NCBI RefSeq assembly: GCF_900302455.1
Contig: NZ_ONZG01000009.1
Span: 165,486 to 229,485 of the forward strand
Reading direction: 5' to 3'
Source: Falsiruegeria mediterranea M17
GTDB lineage: Bacteria > Pseudomonadota > Alphaproteobacteria > Rhodobacterales > Rhodobacteraceae
DNA: 64,000 bases
The translations under genes were made by a program, and so were the position numbers. Below are positions 1 to 8,275 of the stretch, piece after piece. The notes under the pieces were generated by a model. It ran no database searches. It saw only the letters and a list, made by a program, of their open reading frames with translations, and was not told the origin of the DNA. Position 1 is the stretch's first letter. Every line of letters begins with the position of its first letter.

Positions 1-533
1 TGTTTGGCACGTTTGGCGATGTCGACGGGGTTCTGACCGGGTACGATCGGCAGGGTGTCGACGCCGATCTGGGCGCCCAGCACCTTGAGCTGGTCCATCG
101 CCGCAGGACGGTAGACGTCGAGCGAGGCCATGAGGACCTTTTTGCCCTCTTTGTCTTTCAGGCGCTTGGCGAGCTTACCGGTGGTGGTGGTCTTACCGCC
201 GCCCTGCAGGCCGACCATCAGGATGGGCGCAGGCGGGTTGTCGATCTTGAGCGCGCCGGGATCTTCTTCGCCGCGCAGGGTGTCGACCAGTGCGTCATGC
301 ACGATCTTGACAACCTGCTGACCAGGGGTGATCGACTTGGTGACGGCCTGGCCGGTGGCCTGGTCTTGAACCTTCTTGATGAATTCGCGCGCGACGGGAA
401 GTGAGACGTCTGCTTCGAGCAGGGCGACGCGCACCTCGCGCAGAGCGGTTTTGACGTCCTCTTCGGAGAGTGCACCCTGTTTAGTCAGACGATCAAAGAC
501 GCCAGAGAGGCGTTCGGATAGATTTTCAAACAT
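1..533 (-). CDS. ffh: Signal recognition particle protein Ffh, 5' part only
   Basis: SRP54-type GTPase that binds signal sequences through its M domain and delivers ribosomes to FtsY at the membrane. The window holds the first 177 codons; the gene runs off the left edge. Residues 1 to about 88 are the helical N domain (start MFENLSERLSGVF). The G domain begins with the P-loop GLQGGGKT at residues 108-115 and continues with DVYRPAA at 139-145, both hallmarks of SRP GTPases. The rest of the G domain and the RNA-binding M domain lie outside, so completeness cannot be judged. The start is the ATG at 533-531. A candidate promoter lies about 200 bases upstream. Confidence 0.96.
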   Translation of the reverse strand, partial: MFENLSERLSGVFDRLTKQGALSEEDVKTALREVRVALLEADVSLPVAREFIKKVQDQATGQAVTKSITPGQQVVKIVHDALVDTLRGEEDPGALKIDNPPAPILMVGLQGGGKTTTTGKLAKRLKDKEGKKVLMASLDVYRPAAMDQLKVLGAQIGVDTLPIVPGQNPVDIAKRAK

Positions 534-737
534 AACGCGTCGTGGCTCCTTTGCCGGTTCTTGCAGGTGCCCCCAACTTAGGAGGCGGCGGGGTCGTTTC
601 CAATTGCCCCTCTTGGCGCAGGGCCAACCAGGGCGAGCCATACAAGTTTACCCCCACGGGCGTAACACGCTGGTGGGGGGCGATCCCTGAACGACTCATG
701 GGACCGGAAGGCACAATGCTCCCGGGTGTTTGGGCGG

Positions 738-766
738 GAGTTATGCGGAGTGGCGCACAGAGTCAA
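738..766 (-). promoter_or_regulatory. Candidate ffh promoter
   Basis: Read on the minus strand, TTGACT (766-761) is followed after 17 bases by TAACTC (743-738). The -35 box is good and the -10 box only fair. It would give a leader of about 200 nucleotides before the ffh start codon. This is inference from spacing and box match only. Confidence 0.35.
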
Positions 767-772
767 GTGGTG

Positions 773-842
773 CTGGGGTTTGGGGGCGCTGCCCCCGTCG
801 CTGTGCGACTCCCCCGCCGTATTTTCAACAAGAAGAAGTGGG
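773..842. repeat. GC-rich hairpin segment with AAGAAGAAG tail
   Basis: The segment contains GGGGGCGC/TGCCCCC, a short GTCGCTGTGCGAC palindrome, then CCCCCGCCG followed by an A-rich AACAAGAAGAAG tail. From memory, segments of this form recur between genes in many Rhodobacteraceae genomes. Only one copy is obvious in this window, and it differs from the seven-copy element seen elsewhere here. Confidence 0.4.
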
Positions 843-907
843 GGCGGGGTGCTTGCAGCCAATGGTTGAGTTTCCTAGCTCTTGAGGAGGTAAGTGAAGA
901 GGGTTTC

Positions 908-1444
908 ATGCGGGTTTTGTTTTTGGGTTTGGCGATGGCCTTGATGGCCTCTGTCGCTGCGGCGTCTGACAGGGCGGCGCTGATCGCGCAGATCGAAGCG
1001 GGCGGGCAGAATGAATATGAAGATCGGCGCCATTCTGTTGAGGTCAACGAATGCCAACTCACGACCTATTTTTGGAAGAAGGTTGCGGGCGAAGGGTGGG
1101 TACTTTGGACTTCGTTCAAGATTCCTATGTTGCTGGTGGATCTTGCGGAATCAAAGACAGAGTACGGGTTTCGGCATTTCTTTGCCGCTGAAGGTGATAC
1201 ACCGATTGCGGTCATCAATCTGAAGGCCAAGGATGGAACGGACTTTCCCCATGAAAAATCTGTGTTGCGCAAGCCAAAGGGAGAGTTGGTTCCTTCCCAG
1301 CGTAACGGCGGAGACACGCATTTCATAGAACGTCAGACGGATGTGATTATCATGCATGTTGGACCTGATGTAATCGAAAAGGCCGAGATGTTCACCAAGG
1401 GATACATCCGCTATGTGCAGGAGTACTGCGCATTCACCGGTTGA
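908..1444 (+). CDS. Hypothetical secreted protein
   Basis: Predicted 178-residue exported protein of unknown function. The ATG at 908 follows GAGGAGGTAAGTGAAGAGG closely and is followed by a signal peptide (MRVLFLGLAMALMASVAAAS, cleavage likely near residue 20). The open frame extends 122 codons further upstream, but that part reads as non-coding. The mature part has two cysteines, near the NECQL and EYCAF segments, which could form a disulfide in the periplasm. I recognise no domain. It is a monocistronic gene facing away from ffh. Confidence 0.75.
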   Translation: MRVLFLGLAMALMASVAAASDRAALIAQIEAGGQNEYEDRRHSVEVNECQLTTYFWKKVAGEGWVLWTSFKIPMLLVDLAESKTEYGFRHFFAAEGDTPIAVINLKAKDGTDFPHEKSVLRKPKGELVPSQRNGGDTHFIERQTDVIIMHVGPDVIEKAEMFTKGYIRYVQEYCAFTG

Positions 1445-1486
1445 CAGTGTGCATTGGTCACTTGCCTTGAACCGCCTTTGTGAAAA

Positions 1487-1504
1487 GCATACTGAATAGG
1501 GTGA
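1487..1504. promoter_or_regulatory. Possible TetR operator, weak copy
   Basis: GCATAC, six bases, GGGTGA lies 19 bases before the TetR-family start codon. It resembles the two better sites at 3049-3066 and 3097-3114 (TCATAC-N6-GTATGA) at 9 of 12 arm positions. On its own it would not be called; its position makes autoregulation worth testing. Confidence 0.25.
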
Positions 1505-1522
1505 TCAATTCGGGGGCGATCC

Positions 1523-2122
1523 ATGGGCAAGATGGAAGCAAAGCGCGAAGCCAAGCGCCGTGCCATTTTGGGGGCCGCGCAGGATGAATTTCTGTCTGTC
1601 GGATTTGAGGCCGCCAACATGGACCGCATCGCGGCGGCGGCTGAAGTTACCAAGCAGACGGTCTATCGCTACTTCCCGTCCAAGATCGACTTGTTTGAGG
1701 CTACGCTCCAGTTGATCGGCCAATCGAGCGGGGCCGATTTCCTGCACCACCTTGAGGGTGCGGAGCCCAGGACGGCCTTGGTTCAATTTGCCGAAGGGTT
1801 CATGCGCTGGCATCTGGAGGACGAGCCGCTGCGTGTGTTCCGCCTGTTGGTTGCGGAAAGTGCACGGTCACCCGAGGTTGTCAGCACGTTTTTTACGGCC
1901 GCACCGGATCAGACCAATGCGGCCTTGGCCATGTTCTTTACCCAGCGGTTGGGTGTGGCCGAGCCCGAGGCACACATGAACCTATTAACCTCGATGCTTT
2001 TGGCGCATCGCGATGATGCCTTGTTGGGGCGGGGGCGGCCGGACGACCATGAGATTGCCCGGCACGCGGAGATGGCGGTTCGCGTTGTACTGGCAGATTT
2101 GGGCGTCCCCTCAACCAGTTGA
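1523..2122 (+). CDS. TetR/AcrR family transcriptional regulator
   Basis: A 199-residue one-component repressor. The N-terminal DNA-binding domain is clear: helix 1 around residues 9-28, then the helix-turn-helix MDRIAAAAEVTKQTVYRYF at 33-51 followed by SKIDLFEA. The C-terminal part (about 80-195) is the ligand-binding and dimer region and resembles the AefR-like TetR_C group. The gene converges on the EamA transporter at 2128-3012 with only 5 bases between stop codons. A ligand cannot be deduced. It could regulate itself and the neighbouring transporter, because related inverted repeats lie at both promoters. Confidence 0.92.
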   Translation: MGKMEAKREAKRRAILGAAQDEFLSVGFEAANMDRIAAAAEVTKQTVYRYFPSKIDLFEATLQLIGQSSGADFLHHLEGAEPRTALVQFAEGFMRWHLEDEPLRVFRLLVAESARSPEVVSTFFTAAPDQTNAALAMFFTQRLGVAEPEAHMNLLTSMLLAHRDDALLGRGRPDDHEIARHAEMAVRVVLADLGVPSTS

Positions 2123-2127
2123 GGGTT

Positions 2128-3012
2128 CTAATCGCCAGCTTTGGTCAGGTGCAAGGTATAGGCCGCGATGGTGATCAGGATGACGGCCCCCCCGGCAAGG
2201 CTCGCAACTGCGGGCACTTCGGCGAAGAAGAAATAGGCCCAGATCGGTGCCAGAACGGTTTCCAACATCAAGGTCATCGAAACCTCGGTCGCGGTGGCAT
2301 ACCGTGTGGCGACCATGGACAGGACGCGACCAAAGGGGGCGGTGAGCAGGCCCATGGCTCCCATGATCAGCCAGGTTTCCATGCTAAATTGCGACGGCTC
2401 GGTGACAAAGACCATGGTGGCGGCGAGCAGGAATCCTCCGGTCCCTACTGCACCCATACGGCTGACATCTGGAAACTTGCGCAAGAGCGTCATCATCAGG
2501 GCCAGGCAGGACACCGCAAAGACCGCAAGCAGGTCGCCGAGCCAGTTACCGGACCCGGTGGAACCCGAGACGACGATGGCAATGCCGACGATGACGCCTG
2601 CGATGGCCAGCAGTGTCTGTTTCGAGGCGACCTCGCGCAGGAACAGCCAGCTGAAGATCGCAGCAATGGCCGGTGTGGCACTGAGGATCAGGAAAGTGTT
2701 GGCGATCGAGGTGTTCTTGATGGCAAAGACCAGTCCGCTTGCACTGCCCAACATCAGCAAGCCCGCAACCAGAAGCGGCCAACCGCTGTCGCGCAGAACC
2801 TGTAGGACGCCGCGCTTGTCGCTGAACTGAATAACCGTCGCCATCGAGATCGCGGTGAAGAAGCCGAACAGGAATGAGGTTTCCAATTCGTCCACGCCGG
2901 AAAACCGGATGAACACTGGGTCAAGGCTCATCAGTGCGGCGCCGATCAGGGCGATACCGATGCCCTTGAGACGGAGGCTTTGCTCGGTGCTGGTTTGAGA
3001 GTTGTTGGTCAT
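2128..3012 (-). CDS. EamA/DMT family transporter
   Basis: A 294-residue inner-membrane permease of the drug/metabolite transporter superfamily. It shows ten hydrophobic segments arranged as two EamA repeats, the first from about residue 16 to 140 and the second from about 155 to 285. Such proteins usually export amino acids, metabolites or drugs; the substrate here is unknown. The start is the ATG at 3012-3010. The gene is divergent from the prolyl-tRNA editing gene at 3188, and the 175-base gap between them carries two copies of one inverted repeat, suggesting controlled expression. Confidence 0.9.
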   Translation of the reverse strand: MTNNSQTSTEQSLRLKGIGIALIGAALMSLDPVFIRFSGVDELETSFLFGFFTAISMATVIQFSDKRGVLQVLRDSGWPLLVAGLLMLGSASGLVFAIKNTSIANTFLILSATPAIAAIFSWLFLREVASKQTLLAIAGVIVGIAIVVSGSTGSGNWLGDLLAVFAVSCLALMMTLLRKFPDVSRMGAVGTGGFLLAATMVFVTEPSQFSMETWLIMGAMGLLTAPFGRVLSMVATRYATATEVSMTLMLETVLAPIWAYFFFAEVPAVASLAGGAVILITIAAYTLHLTKAGD

Positions 3013-3048
3013 GTGGGTGTCTTTCGATGGTGGGCTGCGAGTTGAAAT

Positions 3049-3114
3049 TCATACTGTCTGGTGTGATTTCAGGTTTGCCGGGGTGAGTCAATAAAATCAT
3101 ACCTTGTAGTATGA
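3049..3114. promoter_or_regulatory. Pair of inverted-repeat operators, TCATAC-N6-GTATGA
   Basis: Site 1 (3049-3066) reads TCATAC, six bases, GTGTGA. Site 2 (3097-3114) reads TCATAC, six bases, GTATGA, and its arms extend to a perfect 7-bp repeat (ATCATAC/GTATGAT, 3096-3115). Their centres are 48 bases apart, in the gap between the divergent EamA and prolyl-tRNA editing genes. Two sites with the same arm and spacer length suggest binding by a dimeric regulator; the TetR protein at 1523-2122 is the nearest candidate. Confidence 0.55.
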
Positions 3115-3187
3115 TATTGGGGCATTGCCTTTTGCAGGCTACGTGGTACGCGGTTGGGAATTACCTTTAATACGGGAGCCACAGCCC

Positions 3188-3715
3188 ATGGACGCTTCAT
3201 CCGCTTTTCAGGACACTCTTCCGCTCAGTTCGGACGCGCTGCTCAAGCGTCTGGACGATTGGGGGTTGGGCTATCGGTTGCACTCTCACGTGCCGCTGCG
3301 CACGGTCGAGGATGCGATGGCGGTCGAGGATCAGTTCGTGGCGCCCGGAGAGGCCACGCTGCGGGTCAAGAACCTGTACTTGCGGGACCGTAAAAAGCGG
3401 AACTATCTGGTGACGCTGGAGCAGAGCCGCGAGATTGATCTGAAAGCGCTGGGCGCTGAACTTGGCGTGGGCAACCTGTCGTTTGGATCGGCGGATCGGC
3501 TATTGCAGAACCTTGGCATCCGTCCTGGCGCGGTCAGCCCGTTGGCGATGATCAACGGGGTCGAGAACGGGGTGACGTTTTTCATGGACGCGGCCGCGCG
3601 AGACGCGGACGTCATCAACATGCACCCACTGGTCAATGACCGCACCGTGGTCATGGCGCGGACGGATGTCATGGCGTTCTTTGAGCGGATCGAGTGTGAG
3701 GTGAACTGGATCTGA
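3188..3715 (+). CDS. Prolyl-tRNA editing protein, YbaK/ProXp-ala type
   Basis: A 175-residue free-standing homologue of the prolyl-tRNA synthetase insertion domain. This family hydrolyses mischarged Ala-tRNA(Pro) or related mischarged tRNAs in the cytosol. Family features are the N-terminal RLDDWGLGYRLHSHVPLRTVEDA block, the KNLYLRDRKKRNYLVTLE block with the conserved lysine at its start, and the GSADRLLQNLGIRPGAVSPLAMIN block with the G-x-x-PG signature. The start chosen is the ATG at 3188, preceded by GGGAG; a further 21 codons upstream are open but lack a start context. It is divergent from the EamA gene. Confidence 0.88.
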   Translation: MDASSAFQDTLPLSSDALLKRLDDWGLGYRLHSHVPLRTVEDAMAVEDQFVAPGEATLRVKNLYLRDRKKRNYLVTLEQSREIDLKALGAELGVGNLSFGSADRLLQNLGIRPGAVSPLAMINGVENGVTFFMDAAARDADVINMHPLVNDRTVVMARTDVMAFFERIECEVNWI

Positions 3716-3805
3716 TTGCGGATTGCGCACCGCGGGTATGGGTGCCTGCATGCATCAATGTTCAGGCTGCGATGGTGCGAACTGGAAGGCATCGAACGGG
3801 GTGCC

Positions 3806-5548
3806 TTAATTGGATAAACCGGCTTTGTGCAGGCCCGCCGCGAGGTGTTCAAAATCATCTGGTCGCCGCCACATGGTCTGATATCCCCGCGCGAGGTTGG
3901 AGACGGTTTCTTCGTCCACTTTGATATTTCGACTCAGGAGTTCGTCGCGGCGTTCGGCAATGAATTCAACAAGGGTTCCTTCGGCTTCGGTCTGACGACC
4001 GAGCTTTGCGTAAGACGCCGCCACGAAAGCGGTCGCCAGCGAATTGAGCCGGGCCTCTCCCATCAACAAACCCAGTGCGGCTTCGAAGTTTCCGCAGAAG
4101 AATTCTATCTGCCCCATGATCCAAGCGATGGCCGGGGGGTGCAGGGGGTCCAGTTTCATCGCCTCTGACACAATGTCACGCGCCTTTTGGTGCTGCCCCA
4201 GCAAGAGAAAGGCGTACCCGCACCAGGCCATGGATTCGGCTTCGTTTTCGATCAGGGACAGCGTTTTTTCAAACTGCGCCTCCGCCTCGTGCCACAGACC
4301 CGCGCACAAGTAAGCAAAGCCGAGCTGGTCCTGGATATAGACATCCCGGTTGTCCAATGCCGCGCCTTTGCGAGCAATGTGCAAGACATGGCCGGTTGCT
4401 TCGGAGTCCGCCAATCCCAGCCAAAGATCAATGACATAGGTGTCTGAGAGGTACATGAACGATCGGGCGATCGACGGGTCGAGCGCAATCGCGCGTTCCA
4501 GCAGCGCCCGGGCCTTTGCCGTATCACGCGCATTCAGGCCGTCGCGAAGGGCTTTGCCCTTCAGCATCAGCTCGTGCGCCCTCATCTCGTCGTCGGGTTT
4601 TTGCGCTGAACGGTCCGCGACATCGTGCTGGACGCGTCCGGGCAGGACGGCCACGATGCTTCGCGTCACGTCGTCCTGAACCTCGAGAACGTCCTCCAGC
4701 TCTCGGTCGTACCGATCCGACCACAATTGTGACCCCGAATTCGCGTCGACAAGCTGTACCGAAACCCTGACCCGGCTGCCTGCTTTGCGTACACTCCCTT
4801 CGATCAGGTAATCCGCGCCCAGAGTCGCGACGATTTCGGCCGGGTCGGCGTTCTGGTCCCGGAACCGAAACGAGGCGTTTCTTGAGACCAGCTGTAGCGT
4901 GCGAAAACGCGACAGGCCTGTGATGATGTCTTCTGCTATGCCGTCGGTGAAGAAAAGCTGTTCCGGATCATCGCTCATGTTGTGAAATGGCAAGACGGCG
5001 ATTATGGGTTTGAATTTCTCGACTGGTTTGGGCTGTTGGCTGTTGTTGGTCGTCACTCCGCCAAACCGCCAAGCCTGTACGGGGTCGGTGACGTTTTTGA
5101 CCGATAGTGTCCCGGCGTCTTCCCAGGAAACTGGCAGCCGATTGCGGGCAGCGCGATACACCGCATCAGACACAAGTACACCACCCGGCGGAGCGAGTTT
5201 TTCCAGACGTGACGCCAGATTGACGCCTGCGCCAAAGACATCCCCGTCACGCAGAATGATGTCGCCAAGATTGACGCCGATGCGAAAGCGCATTGGATCT
5301 GACCCGTCAGATGGTTTCTTTTGCCATTCAAACGCGCAGGTTACGGCATCTGTGGCGCTTTCAAAGCGGGCCAAAAGACCATCGCCAAGCAGTTTAATGA
5401 CCTTGCCGTGGTTCCGCTCGACAAGTGGAATGGCAAACTCGGTCATGTAGACCGAAAGACCTTCGAACGTGCTGGCTTCGTCCCGCTCCATTCGAGCGGT
5501 ATAGCCGACCATATCGGCGACGAGAATTGCGGCCAGCTTTCGCTCCAA
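3806..5548 (-). CDS. Class III adenylate/guanylate cyclase with TolB-like and TPR regions
   Basis: A 580-residue cytosolic protein predicted to make cAMP (or cGMP). The catalytic domain spans residues 1-165: metal-binding Asp12 (ADMVGYT) and Asp56 (LLGDGLL), candidate substrate-selecting Lys52, and transition-state Asn110 and Arg114 in GVNLASRLE. All key residues are present, so it should be active if paired as a homodimer. A TolB-like segment follows (about 180-310, IAVLPFHNMSDDPEQ), then several TPR-like repeats to the end. I place the start at TTG 5548, because a perfect AGGAGG (5560-5555) sits six bases before it and the frame upstream is unconserved. The TPR part probably binds a protein partner. 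Confidence 0.9.
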   Translation of the reverse strand: MERKLAAILVADMVGYTARMERDEASTFEGLSVYMTEFAIPLVERNHGKVIKLLGDGLLARFESATDAVTCAFEWQKKPSDGSDPMRFRIGVNLGDIILRDGDVFGAGVNLASRLEKLAPPGGVLVSDAVYRAARNRLPVSWEDAGTLSVKNVTDPVQAWRFGGVTTNNSQQPKPVEKFKPIIAVLPFHNMSDDPEQLFFTDGIAEDIITGLSRFRTLQLVSRNASFRFRDQNADPAEIVATLGADYLIEGSVRKAGSRVRVSVQLVDANSGSQLWSDRYDRELEDVLEVQDDVTRSIVAVLPGRVQHDVADRSAQKPDDEMRAHELMLKGKALRDGLNARDTAKARALLERAIALDPSIARSFMYLSDTYVIDLWLGLADSEATGHVLHIARKGAALDNRDVYIQDQLGFAYLCAGLWHEAEAQFEKTLSLIENEAESMAWCGYAFLLLGQHQKARDIVSEAMKLDPLHPPAIAWIMGQIEFFCGNFEAALGLLMGEARLNSLATAFVAASYAKLGRQTEAEGTLVEFIAERRDELLSRNIKVDEETVSNLARGYQTMWRRPDDFEHLAAGLHKAGLSN

Positions 5549-5554
5549 GGTTTT

Positions 5555-5560
5555 CCTCCT
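5555..5560 (-). promoter_or_regulatory. Strong ribosome binding site that fixes a TTG start
   Basis: The minus strand reads AGGAGG, then six bases, then TTG GAG CGA AAG. The site decides the cyclase start at 5548 in place of the ATG 16 codons upstream. Confidence 0.7.
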
Positions 5561-5763
5561 GTTTCCTGAATAGCTTTCGAGGAACGAAACGACCACGAGA
5601 ATTTTGAGCGCTCAATCTGGTTGCTGGCAATCAGGTCCAGCGGGATCGCACGCATAAACAGTTGCGCCCCCGCAGGTCAGGGCGGCGGCGCATTGTTTTT
5701 GGGGGCGCTGATTTGGCGCCGGTTCGGGCGAAAGAGGCGACGGATCGGTGTCTGAAGTTCAGA

Positions 5764-6345
5764 TTAGGCCGCCAGTTTGGCAACCGCGTCGCGAGCGGCT
5801 TGCAGAGCGGTTTCGGGAGCGGTGGACATGCCCTCGGCTGCCACGAATTCCACGTCGGTCAGGCCGATGAAGCCCATGATCTGGCGGATATAGCCCGAGA
5901 GGTGATCAACCGGCGAGCCGAGCGGAACGCCGCCGGTGGCCACGGCAACGATGACGCGTTTGCCGCTCAGCAAGCCCTTGGGGCCTTCGGCGGTGTATTG
6001 GAACGTAAGACCCGCGCGGGCGATGAGGTCGACCCAGACCTTGAAGCTGGCAGGGGCACCGAAATTGTACATGGGCAGGCCGATGACAACGGTGTCAGAA
6101 TCCTTGATCTCGGCGACCAGTTGATCCGACAGCGACAGGAGGTCTTGCTGCTCGTCGGTGCGCGCATCGGCGGGGGTGAAGTTGGCGTTGACCCAATCTT
6201 CGTTGATGAGGGGCAGCGGCGTGGCCAGATCGCGGCGGATGATGCGGGCAGGCGAGATCTGTTTGACGATCTGGCCGGTCAGCTCGCGGGTGGCCGAACC
6301 CTGGCGACGGGCTGATGTGTCGATGTGCAGAACGGTGGAGGTCAT
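5764..6345 (-). CDS. azoR: FMN-dependent NADH-azoreductase
   Basis: A 193-residue flavodoxin-like oxidoreductase of the AcpD/AzoR family that reduces quinones and azo compounds using NADH. Visible features are the FMN phosphate-binding start TVLHIDTSARRQGSATREL, the flavin-contacting PMYNFGAPASFKVWVD block, and the later ATGGVP segment. The start is the ATG at 6345-6343; the open frame continues 36 codons upstream into the intergenic region without support. It is divergent from a LysR gene 134 bases away, the typical arrangement for LysR control of quinone reductases. Confidence 0.94.
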   Translation of the reverse strand: MTSTVLHIDTSARRQGSATRELTGQIVKQISPARIIRRDLATPLPLINEDWVNANFTPADARTDEQQDLLSLSDQLVAEIKDSDTVVIGLPMYNFGAPASFKVWVDLIARAGLTFQYTAEGPKGLLSGKRVIVAVATGGVPLGSPVDHLSGYIRQIMGFIGLTDVEFVAAEGMSTAPETALQAARDAVAKLAA

Positions 6346-6479
6346 GAGCGATTGTCCTTGAAGGCGGTTGCGGGAACTGTTCCATTGGACATATTCGTTG
6401 CAAATTTGAACGCAATTGCCATAATTGAACAAGTTTTGTTTGTTTTTGCACATTGGCGAGCAGTGTCGGGAGAGGTGTC

Positions 6480-7358
6480 ATGGACAATTGGGATGAGGTG
6501 CGTACAGCGTTTCAGGTGGCCCGGATGGGAACTGTCAGTGGTGCGGCCGAAGTGTTGGGCGTACACCATGCAACCGTGATCCGTCATATCGACTCGATTG
6601 AGGCACGTTTGGGAATCAAGCTGTTTCAGCGCCATGCGCGCGGCTATACACCAACCGAGGCCGGGTCTGACTTGCTGCGGGTGGCGCAGGCGACCGAGGA
6701 TCAATTCAATCAGCTGGTCGGGCGCCTCAAAGGGCAAGGCGATGATGTCTCGGGGGAGCTGGTGGTGACCTCGCTGGCTGCGGTTGGGCCTCTCTTGGTG
6801 CCAGAACTGGCCGCGTTTCAGCAGATGCACCCCGATTTGGTGGTGCGTTATCTGACCGGAGACCGGGTGTTCCGCCTTGAGTATGGCGAGGCGCATGTGG
6901 CCATTCGCGCAGGTGCCGCGCCAAATCAGCCGGACAATGTGGTGCAGCCTTTCGTGTCGGACACCATGGGGCTTTATGCCAGCACATCCTACGTCGAGCG
7001 CCACGGCATGCCGTCGGGGATTGATGATTTTGACGGGCATATGTTTGTAGGCAGCGACGATGAAAACAGCCGTGCGCCGTTTTATCGATGGTTGCGCAAT
7101 CAGGTGTCAGAACAGCAGATCGTCTTTCGCTGCACGGATGTGTTTTCGGCCCATGCCGCCATTCGTGCGGGAGCAGGCATCGGGTTCATGTCGCGTTGGG
7201 TCGCCTCGCAGCAATCCGATCTCGTGCAAGTGACCGAGCCGATGCAAGAATGGTCAGGAAAGTTGTGGCTGGTGACGCATGTGGATCTGCATCGCACGAC
7301 CAAGGTGCAGGCGTTCCTGAAGTTTCTGAAAGAGCGATCCAAGTCGTGGGAAATCTGA
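6480..7358 (+). CDS. LysR family transcriptional regulator next to azoR
   Basis: A 292-residue regulator. Residues 1-62 form the winged helix-turn-helix (VSGAAEVLGVHHATVIRHIDS, then LFQRHARGYTPTEAG), and residues 85-290 form the periplasmic-binding-protein-like effector domain. The ATG at 6480 follows GGGAGAGGTGTC, a good ribosome site; nine more open codons upstream look unused. Divergent transcription from azoR suggests that it controls that gene. Its end overlaps or abuts the following EamA gene, so both may be co-transcribed. Confidence 0.92.
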   Translation: MDNWDEVRTAFQVARMGTVSGAAEVLGVHHATVIRHIDSIEARLGIKLFQRHARGYTPTEAGSDLLRVAQATEDQFNQLVGRLKGQGDDVSGELVVTSLAAVGPLLVPELAAFQQMHPDLVVRYLTGDRVFRLEYGEAHVAIRAGAAPNQPDNVVQPFVSDTMGLYASTSYVERHGMPSGIDDFDGHMFVGSDDENSRAPFYRWLRNQVSEQQIVFRCTDVFSAHAAIRAGAGIGFMSRWVASQQSDLVQVTEPMQEWSGKLWLVTHVDLHRTTKVQAFLKFLKERSKSWEI

Positions 7359-7366
7359 CATTCGTG

Positions 7367-8275
7367 ATGCGCGGGCATCTCGCGATGCTGTGTTTCTCAG
7401 CTCTGGTCGCGGGGAGCTTCTCGCTGGGCGGCTTGGTTGCAAATGAGATTGCGCCGACGGCCTTGAACGCGGTGCGATTTGTCATTGCGGCGGTTGTGAT
7501 CGGGGTGGCGGCTTTGGCCACAACCGGTCTGCCGCGCTCGGCGGCGCAAGCGCCGTGGCGGTACCTGGTGCTGGGTGGGCTGTTTGCCACCTATTTCGTT
7601 TTGATGTTCGAGGGGCTCAAGACTGCGCCGCCGGTAAGTGCGGCGGCCGTGTTCACGTTGACGCCGGTGATGGCGGCGGTGGCGGGTTGGGTGCTGCTGC
7701 GGCAGGTGACGACCCCCTGGATGGCGCTGGCTTTGGCGGTCGGCGGGGCAGGGGCTCTGTGGGTGATCTTTCGTGCCGATCTGGCGGCCTTGCGCGCGTT
7801 CGAGATCGGGCAGGGAGAGATCATCTATTTCTGGGGCTGCGCAGCCCATGCGATCTATACCCCGATGGTGCGCAAGCTGAACCGGGGCGAGCCCGCGGTG
7901 GTTTTCACGTTTGGCATGCTGGTCGCGGGGGGCGGCTTGCTGTGGGTCTATGGTTGGTCTGACATCCGTGCCACCGATTGGGCCAACTTGCGGCCCGTGG
8001 TCTGGATCACGATTTTCTATGTCGCGATCTTTGCCAGTGCGGCGACCTTTGTGTTGCTGCAGTTTGCGACGCTTCATCTGCCAGCGGCCAAGGTCATGGC
8101 CTATACCTATCTGACACCCAGTTGGGTCATTGTGTGGGAGATCGCGCTTGGCCACGGTGCGCCAACTGGGCTGGTGCTGGTCGGTGTGGCGCTGACGGTG
8201 GTGGCGCTGTGGATGTTGCTGGACGTCGGGAAGTCGGACACTGTGATGGAGACAAAAGGGTTGGATGATGCGTGA
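7367..8275 (+). CDS. EamA/DMT family transporter
   Basis: A 302-residue inner-membrane permease with ten hydrophobic segments in two EamA repeats (first about residues 5-135, second about 150-285). The motif YTYLTPSWVIVWE near residue 245-257 matches the loop and helix near the end of the second repeat in this superfamily. The start is uncertain: ATG 7367 is used, while GTG 7346, overlapping the LysR gene, is the main alternative. It sits between a LysR gene and a GNAT gene with 11-base overlap at its end, so the three are probably one transcript. The substrate is unknown. Confidence 0.88.
   Translation: MRGHLAMLCFSALVAGSFSLGGLVANEIAPTALNAVRFVIAAVVIGVAALATTGLPRSAAQAPWRYLVLGGLFATYFVLMFEGLKTAPPVSAAAVFTLTPVMAAVAGWVLLRQVTTPWMALALAVGGAGALWVIFRADLAALRAFEIGQGEIIYFWGCAAHAIYTPMVRKLNRGEPAVVFTFGMLVAGGGLLWVYGWSDIRATDWANLRPVVWITIFYVAIFASAATFVLLQFATLHLPAAKVMAYTYLTPSWVIVWEIALGHGAPTGLVLVGVALTVVALWMLLDVGKSDTVMETKGLDDA

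Larger units (their letters stand above)
534..907. other. Non-coding leader and spacer between ffh and the next gene
   Basis: This 374-base stretch has no convincing gene. An open frame continues upstream of 908 on the plus strand, but it has no ribosome site and its translation is low-complexity. The part next to ffh is a long 5' leader with a strong hairpin (arms CCCCCAC 651-657 and GTGGGGG 673-679, with an inner GCGT/ACGC pairing). The right part holds a GC-rich repeat-like segment listed separately. Confidence 0.6.

Noticed and set aside
542..907. In-frame upstream extension of the secreted protein gene
   Set aside because: No ribosome site, GC-rich repeat-like composition, and a clear signal peptide begins at 908.
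7018..7030. CRISPR, phage or integrase signals
   Set aside because: No regular short direct repeats with spacers, tRNA genes or integrase-like frames were seen anywhere in the window; this position is only a marker for the whole-window negative.
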